A stretch of DNA of 12,507 bases from Oscillospiraceae bacterium (GCA_022508705.1 JAFLUO010000052.1:1-12507), one strand, 5' to 3'. Shown: positions 1 through 8,290, counted from the first letter of the stretch. A program made the numbers and translations. The notes: a model not told the origin generated them from the sequence alone.

Positions 1-319
1 CAAGAATTTTATCAACAGTATTTGCAAGGGGTTTTTCACAGAAAACGTGCTTGCCAGCGTTGATAGCCTCAATAGAAATGGGTGCGTGAGTGTCCGTTGA
101 AGAACAAACAAGAACTGCGTCAATTTCGGGGTCATTGATTATCTCTTTGTAATCCGTATAGATTTTTTCAACGCCGAAGCCCTCAATGAAGGCTTTTGTT
201 TCATCGTTCATAAACGGGTCTGCCATTGCAACAACTGTTGCGTTTTTTACATGGTATGAAATTGATTCAAGATGCACTTTGCCGATACGGCCTGCACCGA
301 TAATACCGATTTTTAACAT
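1..319 (-). CDS. iolG: Inositol 2-dehydrogenase (Gfo/Idh/MocA family), partial: N-terminal 106 residues
   Basis: The visible part is the N-terminal Rossmann domain of an NAD-dependent Gfo/Idh/MocA oxidoreductase; the rest lies beyond base 1. It starts MLKIGIIGAGRIG, with the GxGxxG dinucleotide motif at residues 8-13, and has the family's CEKPLA motif at about 94-99, whose Lys96 is the usual catalytic lysine. The ATG at 317-319 is preceded by a good GGAGGA ribosome binding site about 8 nt upstream. It is the last visible gene of the operon, 60 nt after iolA. Family knowledge plus the surrounding inositol pathway point to oxidation of myo-inositol to 2-keto-myo-inositol, the first step. Related family members (scyllo-inositol dehydrogenases IolX/IolW) cannot be excluded because the substrate-binding C-terminal domain is not in the window. 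Confidence 0.88.
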   Translation of the reverse strand, partial: MLKIGIIGAGRIGKVHLESISYHVKNATVVAMADPFMNDETKAFIEGFGVEKIYTDYKEIINDPEIDAVLVCSSTDTHAPISIEAINAGKHVFCEKPLANTVDKIL

Positions 320-379
320 AAGAATTTCCTCCGATAATTATTTATATGATAATTTTATTTTTAAGAAAAACAGCCAAAA

Positions 380-1888
380 TTAGATAGTACCGTCCCAGGT
401 GCTAACGTTTGTGGATGCTGCCTCCTCTTCGTCAAACCAGTGGGTTGTAACTGCCTTTGATTCAGTGAAGAAACGGTATGCATCTTTGCCGAGGCAGTGA
501 AGGTCGCCGAAGAAAGACTGCTTATGACCGGAGAACGGGAACACACCAACGGGTACTGGAATACCTACGTTGATACCAACCTGACCGCCGTCTGTGTAGC
601 GTGCAAACTGACGTGCAAAATAGCCGCTCTGTGTATAGATAACCGAACCATTTGCATAGGGGCTGTCGTTCATAATCTTAAGGCCTTCTTCAAAGTTCTT
701 GCAGCGTTTAATGCAAAGAACGGGACCGAACACCTCGTCTCTGCCGATAGTCATATCTTCTGTTACATGGTCAAAGATTGTCGGTCCTACAAAGTAGCCG
801 TTTTCATATCCTTCAACAACGCAGTTTCTGCCGTCAAGAACGAGCTCTGCGCCCTCTGCAACACCTTTGTCAATATCAGCAAGAACTTCCTTGTAATGCT
901 TTTCATAAGTAATCGGGCCAAGCTTTGAAGATTTATCCCATGAGGGGCCAACCTTAATCTTTGATGCCTGCTTTTTAAGCTCCGCAACGAATTTGTCTGC
1001 AATAGCCTCTTCAACTACGCAAGCCGAAAGAGCCATGCAACGCTGACCTGCACAGCCGTATGCTGAGTTGATAACACCTGCAACGGTTCTCTCCAAAGCG
1101 CAGTCAGCCATAACAAGAGCGTGGTTCTTTGCCTGGCAAAGTGCCTGGCAACGCTTGCCTGCGGCAGCGGCTCTCTGATAAATTTTAAGACCTACGGGTG
1201 TTGAACCTACAAATGTGATACCCTTAACGTCGGGGTGGTCAAGAATTGTGTTGATTTCGTTTCGAGAGCATGTAACAATGTTGATAACACCGTCGGGAAC
1301 GCCTGCTTCCTTATAAATCTTTGCGAACATCATTGCGGTTTTCGGTGTAAGGGAAGCGGCTTTAAGTACCATTGTGTTTCCCGTTGCTATGCAAGTGGGT
1401 GCCATCCAACCGAAAGGAATCATTGCAGGGAAGTTAACGGGAACAATGCCTGCGAAAACGCCAAGAGGCTCACGGTATTTAACTGTATCGTAACCTGTTG
1501 AAGCGTCCATTAAGCTTTCGCCCATCATAAGTGAGGGAACCTGAGTTGCAAGCTCTGTGCCCTCTTTTGCTTTGAGAACATCGCCCTCAGCTTCGCCCCA
1601 AACTTTACCGTTTTCCTTGGCAACGCACATTGTGAGCTCTTCCATATTTTCAATGATAAGATCACGGATTTTGTAGAGAATCTGCGCACGCTTAATTGCG
1701 GGAACTGCACGCCATCCCGGATATGCTGCTTTTGCGGCTTCAATTGCCTCAAGAACCTCATCGTTTGTGCAGCAGGGTGCCTGACCTGTTACCTCACCTG
1801 TCGATGGATTGTGAAGGTCATACCATGTGTCTGTTTTTGAATCACGGAATTCACCGTTTACAAAATACTGTAATTTTTCAACTGCCAT
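380..1888 (-). CDS. iolA: Methylmalonate/malonate-semialdehyde dehydrogenase (CoA-acylating)
   Basis: This 502-residue aldehyde dehydrogenase superfamily protein should convert malonate semialdehyde, released by IolJ, to acetyl-CoA and CO2 in the cytoplasm. The catalytic cysteine motif GCAGQRCM is at 278-285 (Cys284), the FVGSTPVG segment is near 226-233, and AKNH at 253-256 is the signature that sets this subfamily apart from ordinary ALDHs. The start has an AAAGGAG ribosome binding site. It follows iolE by 34 nt and precedes iolG. Two motifs are unusual. The family's LKPSE segment reads LKAAS at 175-179, and the GG before AKNH reads CQ (residues 251-252). It is also about 15 residues longer than Bacillus IolA, with an acidic tail after the TTHW motif. 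Family and pathway role are firm; the effect of the changed cofactor motif is unknown. Confidence 0.93.
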   Translation of the reverse strand: MAVEKLQYFVNGEFRDSKTDTWYDLHNPSTGEVTGQAPCCTNDEVLEAIEAAKAAYPGWRAVPAIKRAQILYKIRDLIIENMEELTMCVAKENGKVWGEAEGDVLKAKEGTELATQVPSLMMGESLMDASTGYDTVKYREPLGVFAGIVPVNFPAMIPFGWMAPTCIATGNTMVLKAASLTPKTAMMFAKIYKEAGVPDGVINIVTCSRNEINTILDHPDVKGITFVGSTPVGLKIYQRAAAAGKRCQALCQAKNHALVMADCALERTVAGVINSAYGCAGQRCMALSACVVEEAIADKFVAELKKQASKIKVGPSWDKSSKLGPITYEKHYKEVLADIDKGVAEGAELVLDGRNCVVEGYENGYFVGPTIFDHVTEDMTIGRDEVFGPVLCIKRCKNFEEGLKIMNDSPYANGSVIYTQSGYFARQFARYTDGGQVGINVGIPVPVGVFPFSGHKQSFFGDLHCLGKDAYRFFTESKAVTTHWFDEEEAASTNVSTWDGTI

Positions 1889-1922
1889 TTTATATTACTC
1901 CTTTTGGGATAATTATTTGTGA

Positions 1923-2819
1923 TTAAAGACCTGAAACTTCGCTTATGTATTTTCTTGCCTTAATTGCATATTCAAGCGGATTTGCAATTGCAGGGTCCTG
2001 CTCTGCCTCAACAAGAACATAACCTTCATAGCCCGTGCTTTCAAGAACATCAAATATGGGCTTAAAGTCAATAGCGCCGTCGCCAGGGACTGTAAAGGTA
2101 CCGAGCCTTACACCTTGAAGAAAGCTTAAATGCTCGTCTTTTACTTTCTTTACCATTTCAGGACGGATGTCTTTAAGATGAACGTGGTAGATCCTGTCTG
2201 CATATTTTTTGAGAACGGACATATAATCCTCTCCGCAATATGCCAAGTGACCTGAGTCAAAGAGAAGTCCGAAAACCTCAGGGTCAGTATTTGCCATAAG
2301 TCTGTCAATTTCAGCCTCAGTCTGAACAACCGTACCCATGTGGTGATGAAGGCAAAGCTTAATGCCCATATCCTTTGCAACCTTGCCAAGCTTGTTAATT
2401 CCTGTGCAAAGCATATCCCACTCTTCGTCGTTCATAATGTATTTTTCTTCAAAAATTGACTTATCAGTACCCTGAATTGAATGTCCTTGTTCAGAAATTC
2501 CGACAACCTTTGCGCCCATCTCTTTAAGGAATGTGATGTGCTCTATGAAATCCTTTTCAACCTCTTCGTAAGGCTTTGTTATAAGGAATGATGAGAACCA
2601 CGCATTACAAATCTGCATATTACGAAGGGCGAGTGCCTTTTTAAGAGCAGGAATATCATTTCTCGGATACTTGTTGCCAACCTCACAACCTGTAAAGCCT
2701 GCAAGAGCCATCTCTGAAATGCACTGTTCAAATGTGTTTTCCGCGCCCAAATCAGGCATATCGTCGTTTGTCCAAGCTATGGGTGCAATACCAAGTTTAA
2801 CTTTATTCTTATCTAACAT
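1923..2819 (-). CDS. iolE: Myo-inosose-2 dehydratase
   Basis: This 298-residue TIM-barrel protein of the xylose isomerase/AP endonuclease 2-like family has the length usual for IolE. It removes water from 2-keto-myo-inositol (scyllo-inosose) to give 3D-(3,5/4)-trihydroxycyclohexane-1,2-dione, the substrate of IolD. The N-terminus, with IAPIAWTNDDMPDLGAENTF, matches IolE closely. Further family segments are AGFTGCEVG (about 35-43), LLFDSGHLAYCGED, YHVHLKDIRPE and FTVPGDGAIDF, which contribute metal-binding and active-site residues along the barrel. Its ATG lies one base after the iolD stop codon, and its weak purine-rich ribosome binding site (GAGAAAG) is inside the end of iolD, which suggests translational coupling. 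iolA follows 34 nt later. Confidence 0.95.
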   Translation of the reverse strand: MLDKNKVKLGIAPIAWTNDDMPDLGAENTFEQCISEMALAGFTGCEVGNKYPRNDIPALKKALALRNMQICNAWFSSFLITKPYEEVEKDFIEHITFLKEMGAKVVGISEQGHSIQGTDKSIFEEKYIMNDEEWDMLCTGINKLGKVAKDMGIKLCLHHHMGTVVQTEAEIDRLMANTDPEVFGLLFDSGHLAYCGEDYMSVLKKYADRIYHVHLKDIRPEMVKKVKDEHLSFLQGVRLGTFTVPGDGAIDFKPIFDVLESTGYEGYVLVEAEQDPAIANPLEYAIKARKYISEVSGL

Positions 2820-2820
2820 A

Positions 2821-4737
2821 TCAATACTTTCTCGCTTTCTCTTGATTTTCTTTTTTATTCAAATAAGCCTGTTGAACGGCTTTATTTTGTGATGTACTTG
2901 CTACGCCAACATTCCACCAAGCGCCGTAACCGTCCGTCATTGATTTTGGCAGAACCTTAATGTCAATAAGCGTTGAAACTGTCTGTTTTTGGCTGTCAAT
3001 AAGAGCCGCTTCAAGCTCTTCCATTGTTCTTGCTGTATAGGTCTTAACCCCGTAACCGCTGGCACATTTAGCAAAATCAATGGGAACTAAGTCGCCCAAA
3101 AGATTATTGTTGTCATCACGGAAGCGGAATTCAGTAGCCAAATTGCCTATACCGTTTGACATTTCAAGGTTATTGATACAACCGAAACCGCTGTTGTCAA
3201 ACAGCAAAACGTTGATTTTCTTCTTTTCCTGAATTGAGGTAATGAGCTCTGAATGAAGCATTAAATAACTGCCGTCACCGCACATTGCATAAACCTCTTT
3301 GTCTGGCTCTGCAAGCTTTGAGCCGAATGCGCCTGCGATTTCATATCCCATACAGGAGTAGCCGTATTCCATATTATAGGAATAAAGGCTGTCGGACGTC
3401 CACATTCTTTGAAGGTCACCGGGGAGTGAACCTGCCGCACCTACGCAAATAGCATCTTCGGGAATAAGCTCGCGAACCTTTGCAACTGCGGCAGTCTGTG
3501 TAATAGTGCCCATCTTTTCTGCAAATTCGGGGATAGTTCTTTCATCTCTCGCTTTAATGAGTGGCTCAAAGTTTTCGTCATATTTATAAGCGGCAAGGCG
3601 TGCATACTCATCTGCCCAGCCTTTGCGGGCATCTGCAATTTCGGTTGTGTAAGCTGATTTGTATCCGTTTGCACGAAGAATATCACCGAGGGCTAAAATA
3701 CCGAGCTTTGCGTCACTTACAAGCTTTACTGCGCCTAATTTATATGCGTCAAAACGTGACGTGTTTATTGTAAGAACCTTGGCGTCGCTTCTGAAAAGTG
3801 ATTTTGAGCCCGTTGTGAAATCGGAAAATCTTGTGCCTACGCCTAAGACTACATCAGCCTCTTTTGCAATTACGTTGCCTGCGCTGTTGCCCGTAACGCC
3901 AAGACCGCCAAGGTTATATTCATTGCTACTGTGGCAAGCCGTTTTACCTGACTGTGTTTCGGCAAACGGGATATTAAATTCTTTACAGAAATTCTCAAGC
4001 GCTTCGCCTGCTTCTGAATATCTTACACCGCCGCCGCAAATAACGAGCGGCTTGGAAGCCGAGAGAAGTATTTTTGCAATATCCTCAACCTCATCGGGAG
4101 ACGGAGCAATTCTTGTGATTTTATGTACTCTCTTTTGTAAAAATTCATCGGGAAAATCGTAGCTTTCGCCCTCAACGTCCTGGGGCATTGAAATGCAGAC
4201 TGCGCCTGTTTCCGCCGTATCGGTAAGAACGCGCATTGCGTTTATCATAGCGCTCATTAACTGTTCGGGGCGTGCAATTCTGTCCCAATATCTTGTAACA
4301 GCTTTATAAGCATCGTTTGTTGTTATGGAAAGTGAATTTACCTGTTCAAACTGCTGAAGAACGGGGTCTGGCTGACGGGTTGAAAATGCGTCGGCAGGAA
4401 TAAGCAAAAGCGGAACGTGGTTAACAGTTGCCGTTGCCGCCGCAGTTACCATATTTGCCGCACCAGGTCCTATTGAAGAAGAGCATGCAATAATCTTTCT
4501 TCTGTTATTCTGCTTTGCAAAAGCAGTGGCCGTATGTGCCATACCCTGCTCATTTTTACCCTGATAAACGATAAGTCCGCCACGGTCTGAGTCAAGTGCT
4601 TCGCCGAGACCGCAGACAATGCCGTGTCCGAATATGGTAAAAATGCCGTCAACAAATTTTGTTTCCTTGCCGTCAAATGAAACATATTGATTGTCAAGGA
4701 ACTTAACAAGCGCCTGAGCTGTTGTCATAATAGCCAT
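2821..4737 (-). CDS. iolD: 3D-(3,5/4)-trihydroxycyclohexane-1,2-dione hydrolase (ThDP-dependent)
   Basis: This 638-residue thiamine-diphosphate enzyme of the acetolactate synthase fold hydrolytically opens the cyclohexanedione ring to 5-deoxy-D-glucuronate. The N-terminal Pyr domain carries NEQGMAHTA with the ThDP-activating Glu63, followed by SSSIGPGAANM. The central domain spans roughly 210-360. The C-terminal PP domain has the ThDP/Mg motif starting CGDGS (GDG at 487-489) and continuing to NSGFGCINN near 515-523. The first ATG is preferred over the ATG three codons later because an AGGAGG site lies 8 nt upstream of it. It follows iolB by 42 nt and is joined to iolE by a one-base gap. Length and motifs are ordinary for IolD, with no sign of damage. 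Confidence 0.96.
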   Translation of the reverse strand: MAIMTTAQALVKFLDNQYVSFDGKETKFVDGIFTIFGHGIVCGLGEALDSDRGGLIVYQGKNEQGMAHTATAFAKQNNRRKIIACSSSIGPGAANMVTAAATATVNHVPLLLIPADAFSTRQPDPVLQQFEQVNSLSITTNDAYKAVTRYWDRIARPEQLMSAMINAMRVLTDTAETGAVCISMPQDVEGESYDFPDEFLQKRVHKITRIAPSPDEVEDIAKILLSASKPLVICGGGVRYSEAGEALENFCKEFNIPFAETQSGKTACHSSNEYNLGGLGVTGNSAGNVIAKEADVVLGVGTRFSDFTTGSKSLFRSDAKVLTINTSRFDAYKLGAVKLVSDAKLGILALGDILRANGYKSAYTTEIADARKGWADEYARLAAYKYDENFEPLIKARDERTIPEFAEKMGTITQTAAVAKVRELIPEDAICVGAAGSLPGDLQRMWTSDSLYSYNMEYGYSCMGYEIAGAFGSKLAEPDKEVYAMCGDGSYLMLHSELITSIQEKKKINVLLFDNSGFGCINNLEMSNGIGNLATEFRFRDDNNNLLGDLVPIDFAKCASGYGVKTYTARTMEELEAALIDSQKQTVSTLIDIKVLPKSMTDGYGAWWNVGVASTSQNKAVQQAYLNKKENQEKARKY

Positions 4738-4779
4738 AGGTTTTTCCTCCTAAAAAGTTTCTTATTCAGCATCTATTTA

Positions 4780-5550
4780 TCATTCAGCTTCTAAAAGCCA
4801 TTTATGTTCGGGTGCGTCAATTCGTGTTTTTATCCACGGGTCACCGTCTAAATGGCGAATCATCCAAACATAACACATTTTATATCCAGGGGCTGCCGCC
4901 TGCTGATGAGTTTTCATAGGCGTTATGCAAAGGCAACCCTGATTTTCTACTTTATAGCAGTCGTCACCGTTAAATCCTACGCCGAAGCCCTGCGGTTTTT
5001 CAAACTCATAATAGTAAACCTCAGGCTGCGGATGATAATGGGGCGGGTAGCTGGTCCAACAACCGGGCTTGTGGAAAACTTCACCCAAAACAAGCTTTGA
5101 ATAGGGAGCGTTTTCATAGTCAAAAACCGTGAGTACCTGCCTGTCAGCCGTGCCGTCCCATTGGTCAGCACCGAAATGCTGAACAGTCATATCCTCGCCT
5201 TTATAATAATGAACACCGAATTCATTGTCATTATCCGTCTGCTCAATTACAATTCTCGACTCACTGTTTGCCTTTATTTTTACCGTATTGCCTTTGGCAA
5301 AATGAATAGCAGTTGCTGTGTCTAAAAACGGACTTCTGCGAACAGCTCTCTCCGTTTTTCCGTCAAAGGTAAATTCAACATCCCCTGCCATTAAAAGAAT
5401 TGCCGTTTCATTTTCGCTTTCGCAAAAGGTCATTTCTTCTTGTGGTTTAAGGATTTTAACCTTTATATCCATTAGCATGTCGGCGTTTTTGCCGTTTCTC
5501 TCACAGAGTATTTTTTCGTTGTTTTCATTGAAACTGGGATTTTCGTACAT
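4780..5550 (-). CDS. iolB: 5-deoxy-glucuronate isomerase
   Basis: This 256-residue double-cupin protein of the KduI/IolB family isomerises 5-deoxy-D-glucuronate to 2-deoxy-5-keto-D-gluconate. The C-terminal cupin has the metal-binding stretch YPPHYHPQPEVYYYEF (likely ligands His171, His173 and Glu177) and a later THQQAAAPGY with His215. ADRQVLTVFD and LGEVFHKPGCWTSYPPH are typical IolB text. The start needs care: the reading frame is open back to a GTG at 5557-5559, but that GTG is the end of an AAGGTG ribosome binding site placed 6 nt before the ATG at 5548-5550, so the ATG is the real start. The gene lies 33 nt after the SanA-like gene and 42 nt before iolD. Confidence 0.94.
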   Translation of the reverse strand: MYENPSFNENNEKILCERNGKNADMLMDIKVKILKPQEEMTFCESENETAILLMAGDVEFTFDGKTERAVRRSPFLDTATAIHFAKGNTVKIKANSESRIVIEQTDNDNEFGVHYYKGEDMTVQHFGADQWDGTADRQVLTVFDYENAPYSKLVLGEVFHKPGCWTSYPPHYHPQPEVYYYEFEKPQGFGVGFNGDDCYKVENQGCLCITPMKTHQQAAAPGYKMCYVWMIRHLDGDPWIKTRIDAPEHKWLLEAE

Positions 5551-5583
5551 ATTTATCACCTTAAATGTTTATATTATCTTTCT

Positions 5584-6270
5584 TTATCCATCGGTCAGTG
5601 TTGCACTGGCTGTCTTTACGGGTATCTCTTCACCAAGATAGGTAGGCTCTGGCTTTGCTATGCAATAAAAAAAATCCTTTACTCTTGCCGCCGATTCCCT
5701 TAAATCGTTATAAATGGGGTATTTAAGTTCTTCTCTGTCAAAGCCGTAAGCGTCAAGCCCCAACTTTCTTGCATTGTAAACTGCACGGTACAAATGATAT
5801 TTTTGTGTTACAATAAGCATTTTTTCAGTCTTAAAGACATCTCTTGCACGGTACATTGACTCATAGGTTGAAAAACCTGCATGGTCAAGAAAAACGTCAT
5901 CTTGGTCAACGCCGTTCGCAATTACATAGTCTTTCATTGCATTGACTTCATCGTAATATTCCGTGCCGTGATCTCCCGACATTAAAAACTTTGTACTGCA
6001 ACCCGTACTGTACGCTTCCAAACCGAAATCCAGCCGTTCTTTAAGCATCGGTGACGGCTCGCCGTCCCAAAGACCTGCACCGAGCACCATTATGCAGTCA
6101 AAATCATAGTCAGACAAACTTCCCACATCAATAATATAATCCTTGGCAAAGGAAATCATATATGCGTTTATTCCTATAACCGCGCCTGCGCCTAAAATGC
6201 AAAGGCACAGCACCGTGCAGATAAAAATCTTAAATTTTTTGTTTTTGAATATTTTTTTAACAGTTTTCAT
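5584..6270 (-). CDS. SanA/YdcF-like DUF218 membrane-anchored protein
   Basis: This 228-residue protein has a lysine-rich N-terminus, one transmembrane segment at about 14-37, and an extracytoplasmic DUF218 domain at about 57-205. Conserved DUF218 segments are IMVLGAGLWDGEPSPMLKERLD (60-81), MSGDHG (97-102), GFSTYES (132-138) and VTQKYHLYRA (154-163). The SanA/YdcF family is known for effects on envelope permeability, such as vancomycin exclusion at high temperature in enterics, but its biochemical activity is unsettled. It sits inside the iol operon, 10 nt after iolC and 33 nt before iolB, on the same strand. Its ribosome binding site is poor (AAGAGG about 14 nt upstream, overlapping the iolC end), so it may be translated at low level or by coupling. 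No link to inositol breakdown is known to me; its role here is open. Confidence 0.85.
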   Translation of the reverse strand: MKTVKKIFKNKKFKIFICTVLCLCILGAGAVIGINAYMISFAKDYIIDVGSLSDYDFDCIMVLGAGLWDGEPSPMLKERLDFGLEAYSTGCSTKFLMSGDHGTEYYDEVNAMKDYVIANGVDQDDVFLDHAGFSTYESMYRARDVFKTEKMLIVTQKYHLYRAVYNARKLGLDAYGFDREELKYPIYNDLRESAARVKDFFYCIAKPEPTYLGEEIPVKTASATLTDG

Positions 6271-6280
6271 TTGAAATGCT

Positions 6281-7297
6281 TTAGCCTCTTGCTATCATTT
6301 CTCCGTATTCCGCTTTTTCGTCAGCAATGAATTTCTTAACTGCTTCTGCTGACGGCATATCCTGCGAGCAAGCGTGGGATGCCACGAGCATTGCGGCAGA
6401 TGCCGAGCCGAATTCAAGAGCGTCAATGATTTCAAAGCCCTCGAAAAGACCGTAAAGAAAAGCGCTGGCATATCCGTCGCCGCCGCCAAAGGATTTAAGA
6501 AGCTTTACGGGGAAAGGCTTAATGTTATAGCTCTCACCGTCATTTGTATAAGCTGTTGAGCCCTCTTTACCGTGCTTGATAACTACGATTTTTGCATTCT
6601 GCGAGTGCCAATATGCGGCAGTTTCCTCATCAGTCATACCTGGCTTTATAAGCTTTTCGGTAAGGTCATATTCTTCCCGTGAGCCAAGAATAATGTCTGC
6701 CTCACGGGCTACACTTGAATAATAAATTGAAATTTCATCGTCATTTTTCCAGTTGTATGCACGGTAGTCAATGTCGAAAATAACTGGAATATTATTTCTC
6801 TTAGCAAGCATTACGGCTTTGAGCGCCGCCTCTCTTGACGGGCTTTCGCAAAGGGCTGTGCCTGAGATAAGAATTGCTTTGCCTTTCTTTATGTAATCTT
6901 CATCAATATCTGAAACCTCGAGCTTTAAGTCAGCCGCTTCGTTGCGGTACATAACTATTGAGCTTTCTGTTTCGGATTTAATTTCCGTAAAGGTAAGACC
7001 GATTTTTTCTCCGTTTTCGCATTTTATGATATGTGATGTATCAATTCCCTCTTTTTCAAAGAAATCTGTAACGAAAGTGCCGAGCTGGTCATCGGAAACA
7101 CGGGCAAAGAAGCCAACCTTTTTGCCCAAGCGTGCAAGACCTACTGCGATATTAGCAGGTGAGCCGCCAAGATATCTTTTAAAGGTTGTGCTCTCGTTAA
7201 GGGGGCAGTAATAATCAACGGGGTTAAGGTCAACTGCAACTCTGCCCAAGAGTATTAAATCAAATTCTTTGGAATTGTCAAACTCTATGTATTTCAT
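6281..7297 (-). CDS. iolC: 5-dehydro-2-deoxygluconokinase (PfkB family)
   Basis: This 338-residue PfkB/ribokinase-fold sugar kinase phosphorylates 2-deoxy-5-keto-D-gluconate at C6 with ATP, giving the substrate of IolJ. The N-terminal substrate-binding signature RYLGGSPANIAVGLARLG is at 41-58. The C-terminal signature GGGDGYASAFLYG starts at 271 and holds the catalytic base Asp274 and the anion hole; the common GAGD form is GGGD here. LLGRVAVDLNP near the N-terminus is typical of IolC, and 338 residues is the usual size for a stand-alone kinase without the C-terminal fusion domain seen in some proteobacteria. The AAGGAG ribosome binding site overlaps the iolJ stop codon by one base, and the intergenic gap is 12 nt, so translation is probably coupled to iolJ. 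Confidence 0.95.
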   Translation of the reverse strand: MKYIEFDNSKEFDLILLGRVAVDLNPVDYYCPLNESTTFKRYLGGSPANIAVGLARLGKKVGFFARVSDDQLGTFVTDFFEKEGIDTSHIIKCENGEKIGLTFTEIKSETESSIVMYRNEAADLKLEVSDIDEDYIKKGKAILISGTALCESPSREAALKAVMLAKRNNIPVIFDIDYRAYNWKNDDEISIYYSSVAREADIILGSREEYDLTEKLIKPGMTDEETAAYWHSQNAKIVVIKHGKEGSTAYTNDGESYNIKPFPVKLLKSFGGGDGYASAFLYGLFEGFEIIDALEFGSASAAMLVASHACSQDMPSAEAVKKFIADEKAEYGEMIARG

Positions 7298-7309
7298 CTA
7301 TATTCTCCT

Positions 7310-8149
7310 TTAATCTATGAAGCTGAATATTTTTATATGGCGTTTAACATTTTCGTAAACACCCTCTGCCTCTGCTTTGGAAAGGTCAAAATAGTTGACA
7401 TCTTCGTGAGTATCGCAATAATTTTTTGCAGCCGTTGCCAAATGGTTAAACGAAGCAGTCGCAATATTAACCTTGCGGATGCCGAGCATTATCGACTGAC
7501 GGAACATTTCGTCGGTTATTCCCGAACCGCCGTGCAGGACAAGCGGAGTTGAAACCGTTTTGTGAATGTCGTCAAGAACGTCAAAACGAAGTGACGGCAA
7601 AACAGGGTAATTGCCGTGAGCGTTGCCTATAGCCACTGCCAAAGCATCAACACCCGTTTCGTCACAGAAGATTTTTGCATCGTCAGGATTGGTGCAAAGG
7701 ATTTCGTGCTGCTTGCCTTCACCCTCATTACCGCCGACAACGCCTAATTCCGCCTCAACGGTAGCGCCGTATTTTCTTGCCTCTTCGCAAACCTTTTTTA
7801 CCTCTTGAATATTCTGTTCCAGCGGAAGCAAAGAGCCGTCGAACATAACTGATGTAAAGCCCAGCCGGAGTGCTTTTTGCACGGTTTCAAATTTAAGGCC
7901 GTGATCTAAATGAACGGCTATGGGCACTTTTGAATTTTCAGCCGCAGAAACCATCATCGGACCCATAAGTTCAAGGGGTGAATTTTTAAGCCTTACCTCT
8001 GCAATTTGAAGAATTATAGGAGTATTAAGCTCTTCGGCTGCAGATACGGCTCCCATAATCATTTCCATATTTCCGACAGAAAAAGCACCTATTGCTATAT
8101 TTCTTTTTTCCGCCTCAGCGAGCAGAGTTTTCATCGGTACAAGTGACAT
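7310..8149 (-). CDS. iolJ: Class II aldolase of the inositol pathway (2-deoxy-5-keto-gluconate-6-phosphate aldolase, IolJ type)
   Basis: This 279-residue zinc aldolase belongs to the class II fructose-bisphosphate/tagatose-bisphosphate aldolase family. The HLDHG motif at 80-84 supplies catalytic Asp82 and zinc ligand His83. Further family features are VEAELG with Glu134, NAHG with His178, HGGSG with His206, and the phosphate-binding KVNIATA stretch (226-232). In this operon the expected reaction is cleavage of 2-deoxy-5-keto-gluconate 6-phosphate to DHAP and malonate semialdehyde. The motifs alone would also fit FbaA, GatY or KbaY, so the IolJ call rests on context: it is the first iol gene and is directly followed by the kinase that makes its substrate. 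An AAGGAGG ribosome binding site lies 9 nt before the ATG. Confidence 0.88.
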   Translation of the reverse strand: MSLVPMKTLLAEAEKRNIAIGAFSVGNMEMIMGAVSAAEELNTPIILQIAEVRLKNSPLELMGPMMVSAAENSKVPIAVHLDHGLKFETVQKALRLGFTSVMFDGSLLPLEQNIQEVKKVCEEARKYGATVEAELGVVGGNEGEGKQHEILCTNPDDAKIFCDETGVDALAVAIGNAHGNYPVLPSLRFDVLDDIHKTVSTPLVLHGGSGITDEMFRQSIMLGIRKVNIATASFNHLATAAKNYCDTHEDVNYFDLSKAEAEGVYENVKRHIKIFSFID

Positions 8150-8188
8150 TTGGGCAAGCCTCCTTGTAAATTAGTTTTAATCGGATTT

Positions 8189-8217
8189 ATTGTATCACTT
8201 AATGCCCTAAAATACAA
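8189..8217 (-). promoter_or_regulatory. Probable sigma-A promoter of the iol operon, with nested dyads
   Basis: Read on the minus strand there is a TTGTAT -35 (8212-8217) and a TACAAT -10 (8189-8194) with a 17-nt spacer, about 40 nt upstream of the iolJ start. Two short inverted repeats surround it: ATTGTAT at 8189-8195 pairs with ATACAAT at 8212-8218, and ATCACTT at 8194-8200 pairs with AAGTGAT at 8225-8231. They could be operators for an iol repressor, but no regulator gene is visible here. AT-rich sequence makes chance matches possible. Confidence 0.55.
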
Positions 8218-8255
8218 TATTTACAAGTGATTTTTAATAAAATTTTTACCGATAA

Positions 8256-8281
8256 GGGGACGATGTGGGCATCGTCCCCTA
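8256..8281. repeat. Perfect palindrome, GTAGGGG-headed extragenic repeat (second copy)
   Basis: GGGGACGATG at 8256-8265 pairs perfectly with CATCGTCCCC at 8270-8279, leaving a 4-base loop. On the minus strand the element begins GTAGGGG, the same head as the neighbouring palindrome at 8301-8325. Its minus-strand continuation has no T-run, so it is not a good terminator in that direction; on the plus strand it is followed by TACTTTTC. Short palindromes of this kind recur in many clostridial genomes as REP- or MITE-like extragenic units, but the copy number here is not visible. Confidence 0.7.
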
Positions 8282-8290
8282 CTTTTCACT

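Noticed and set aside
497..928. 143-codon plus-strand open frame opposite iolA
   Set aside because: It is antisense to a strongly conserved dehydrogenase, shows no recognisable protein text and no convincing ribosome binding site; a shadow frame.
3659..4162. 167-codon plus-strand open frame opposite iolD
   Set aside because: It lies fully antisense to conserved iolD sequence and its translation is low-complexity Ser/Pro/Leu-rich text typical of a shadow frame.
5551..5559. GTG start three codons upstream for iolB
   Set aside because: The GTG is part of the AAGGTG ribosome binding site of the ATG at 5548-5550.
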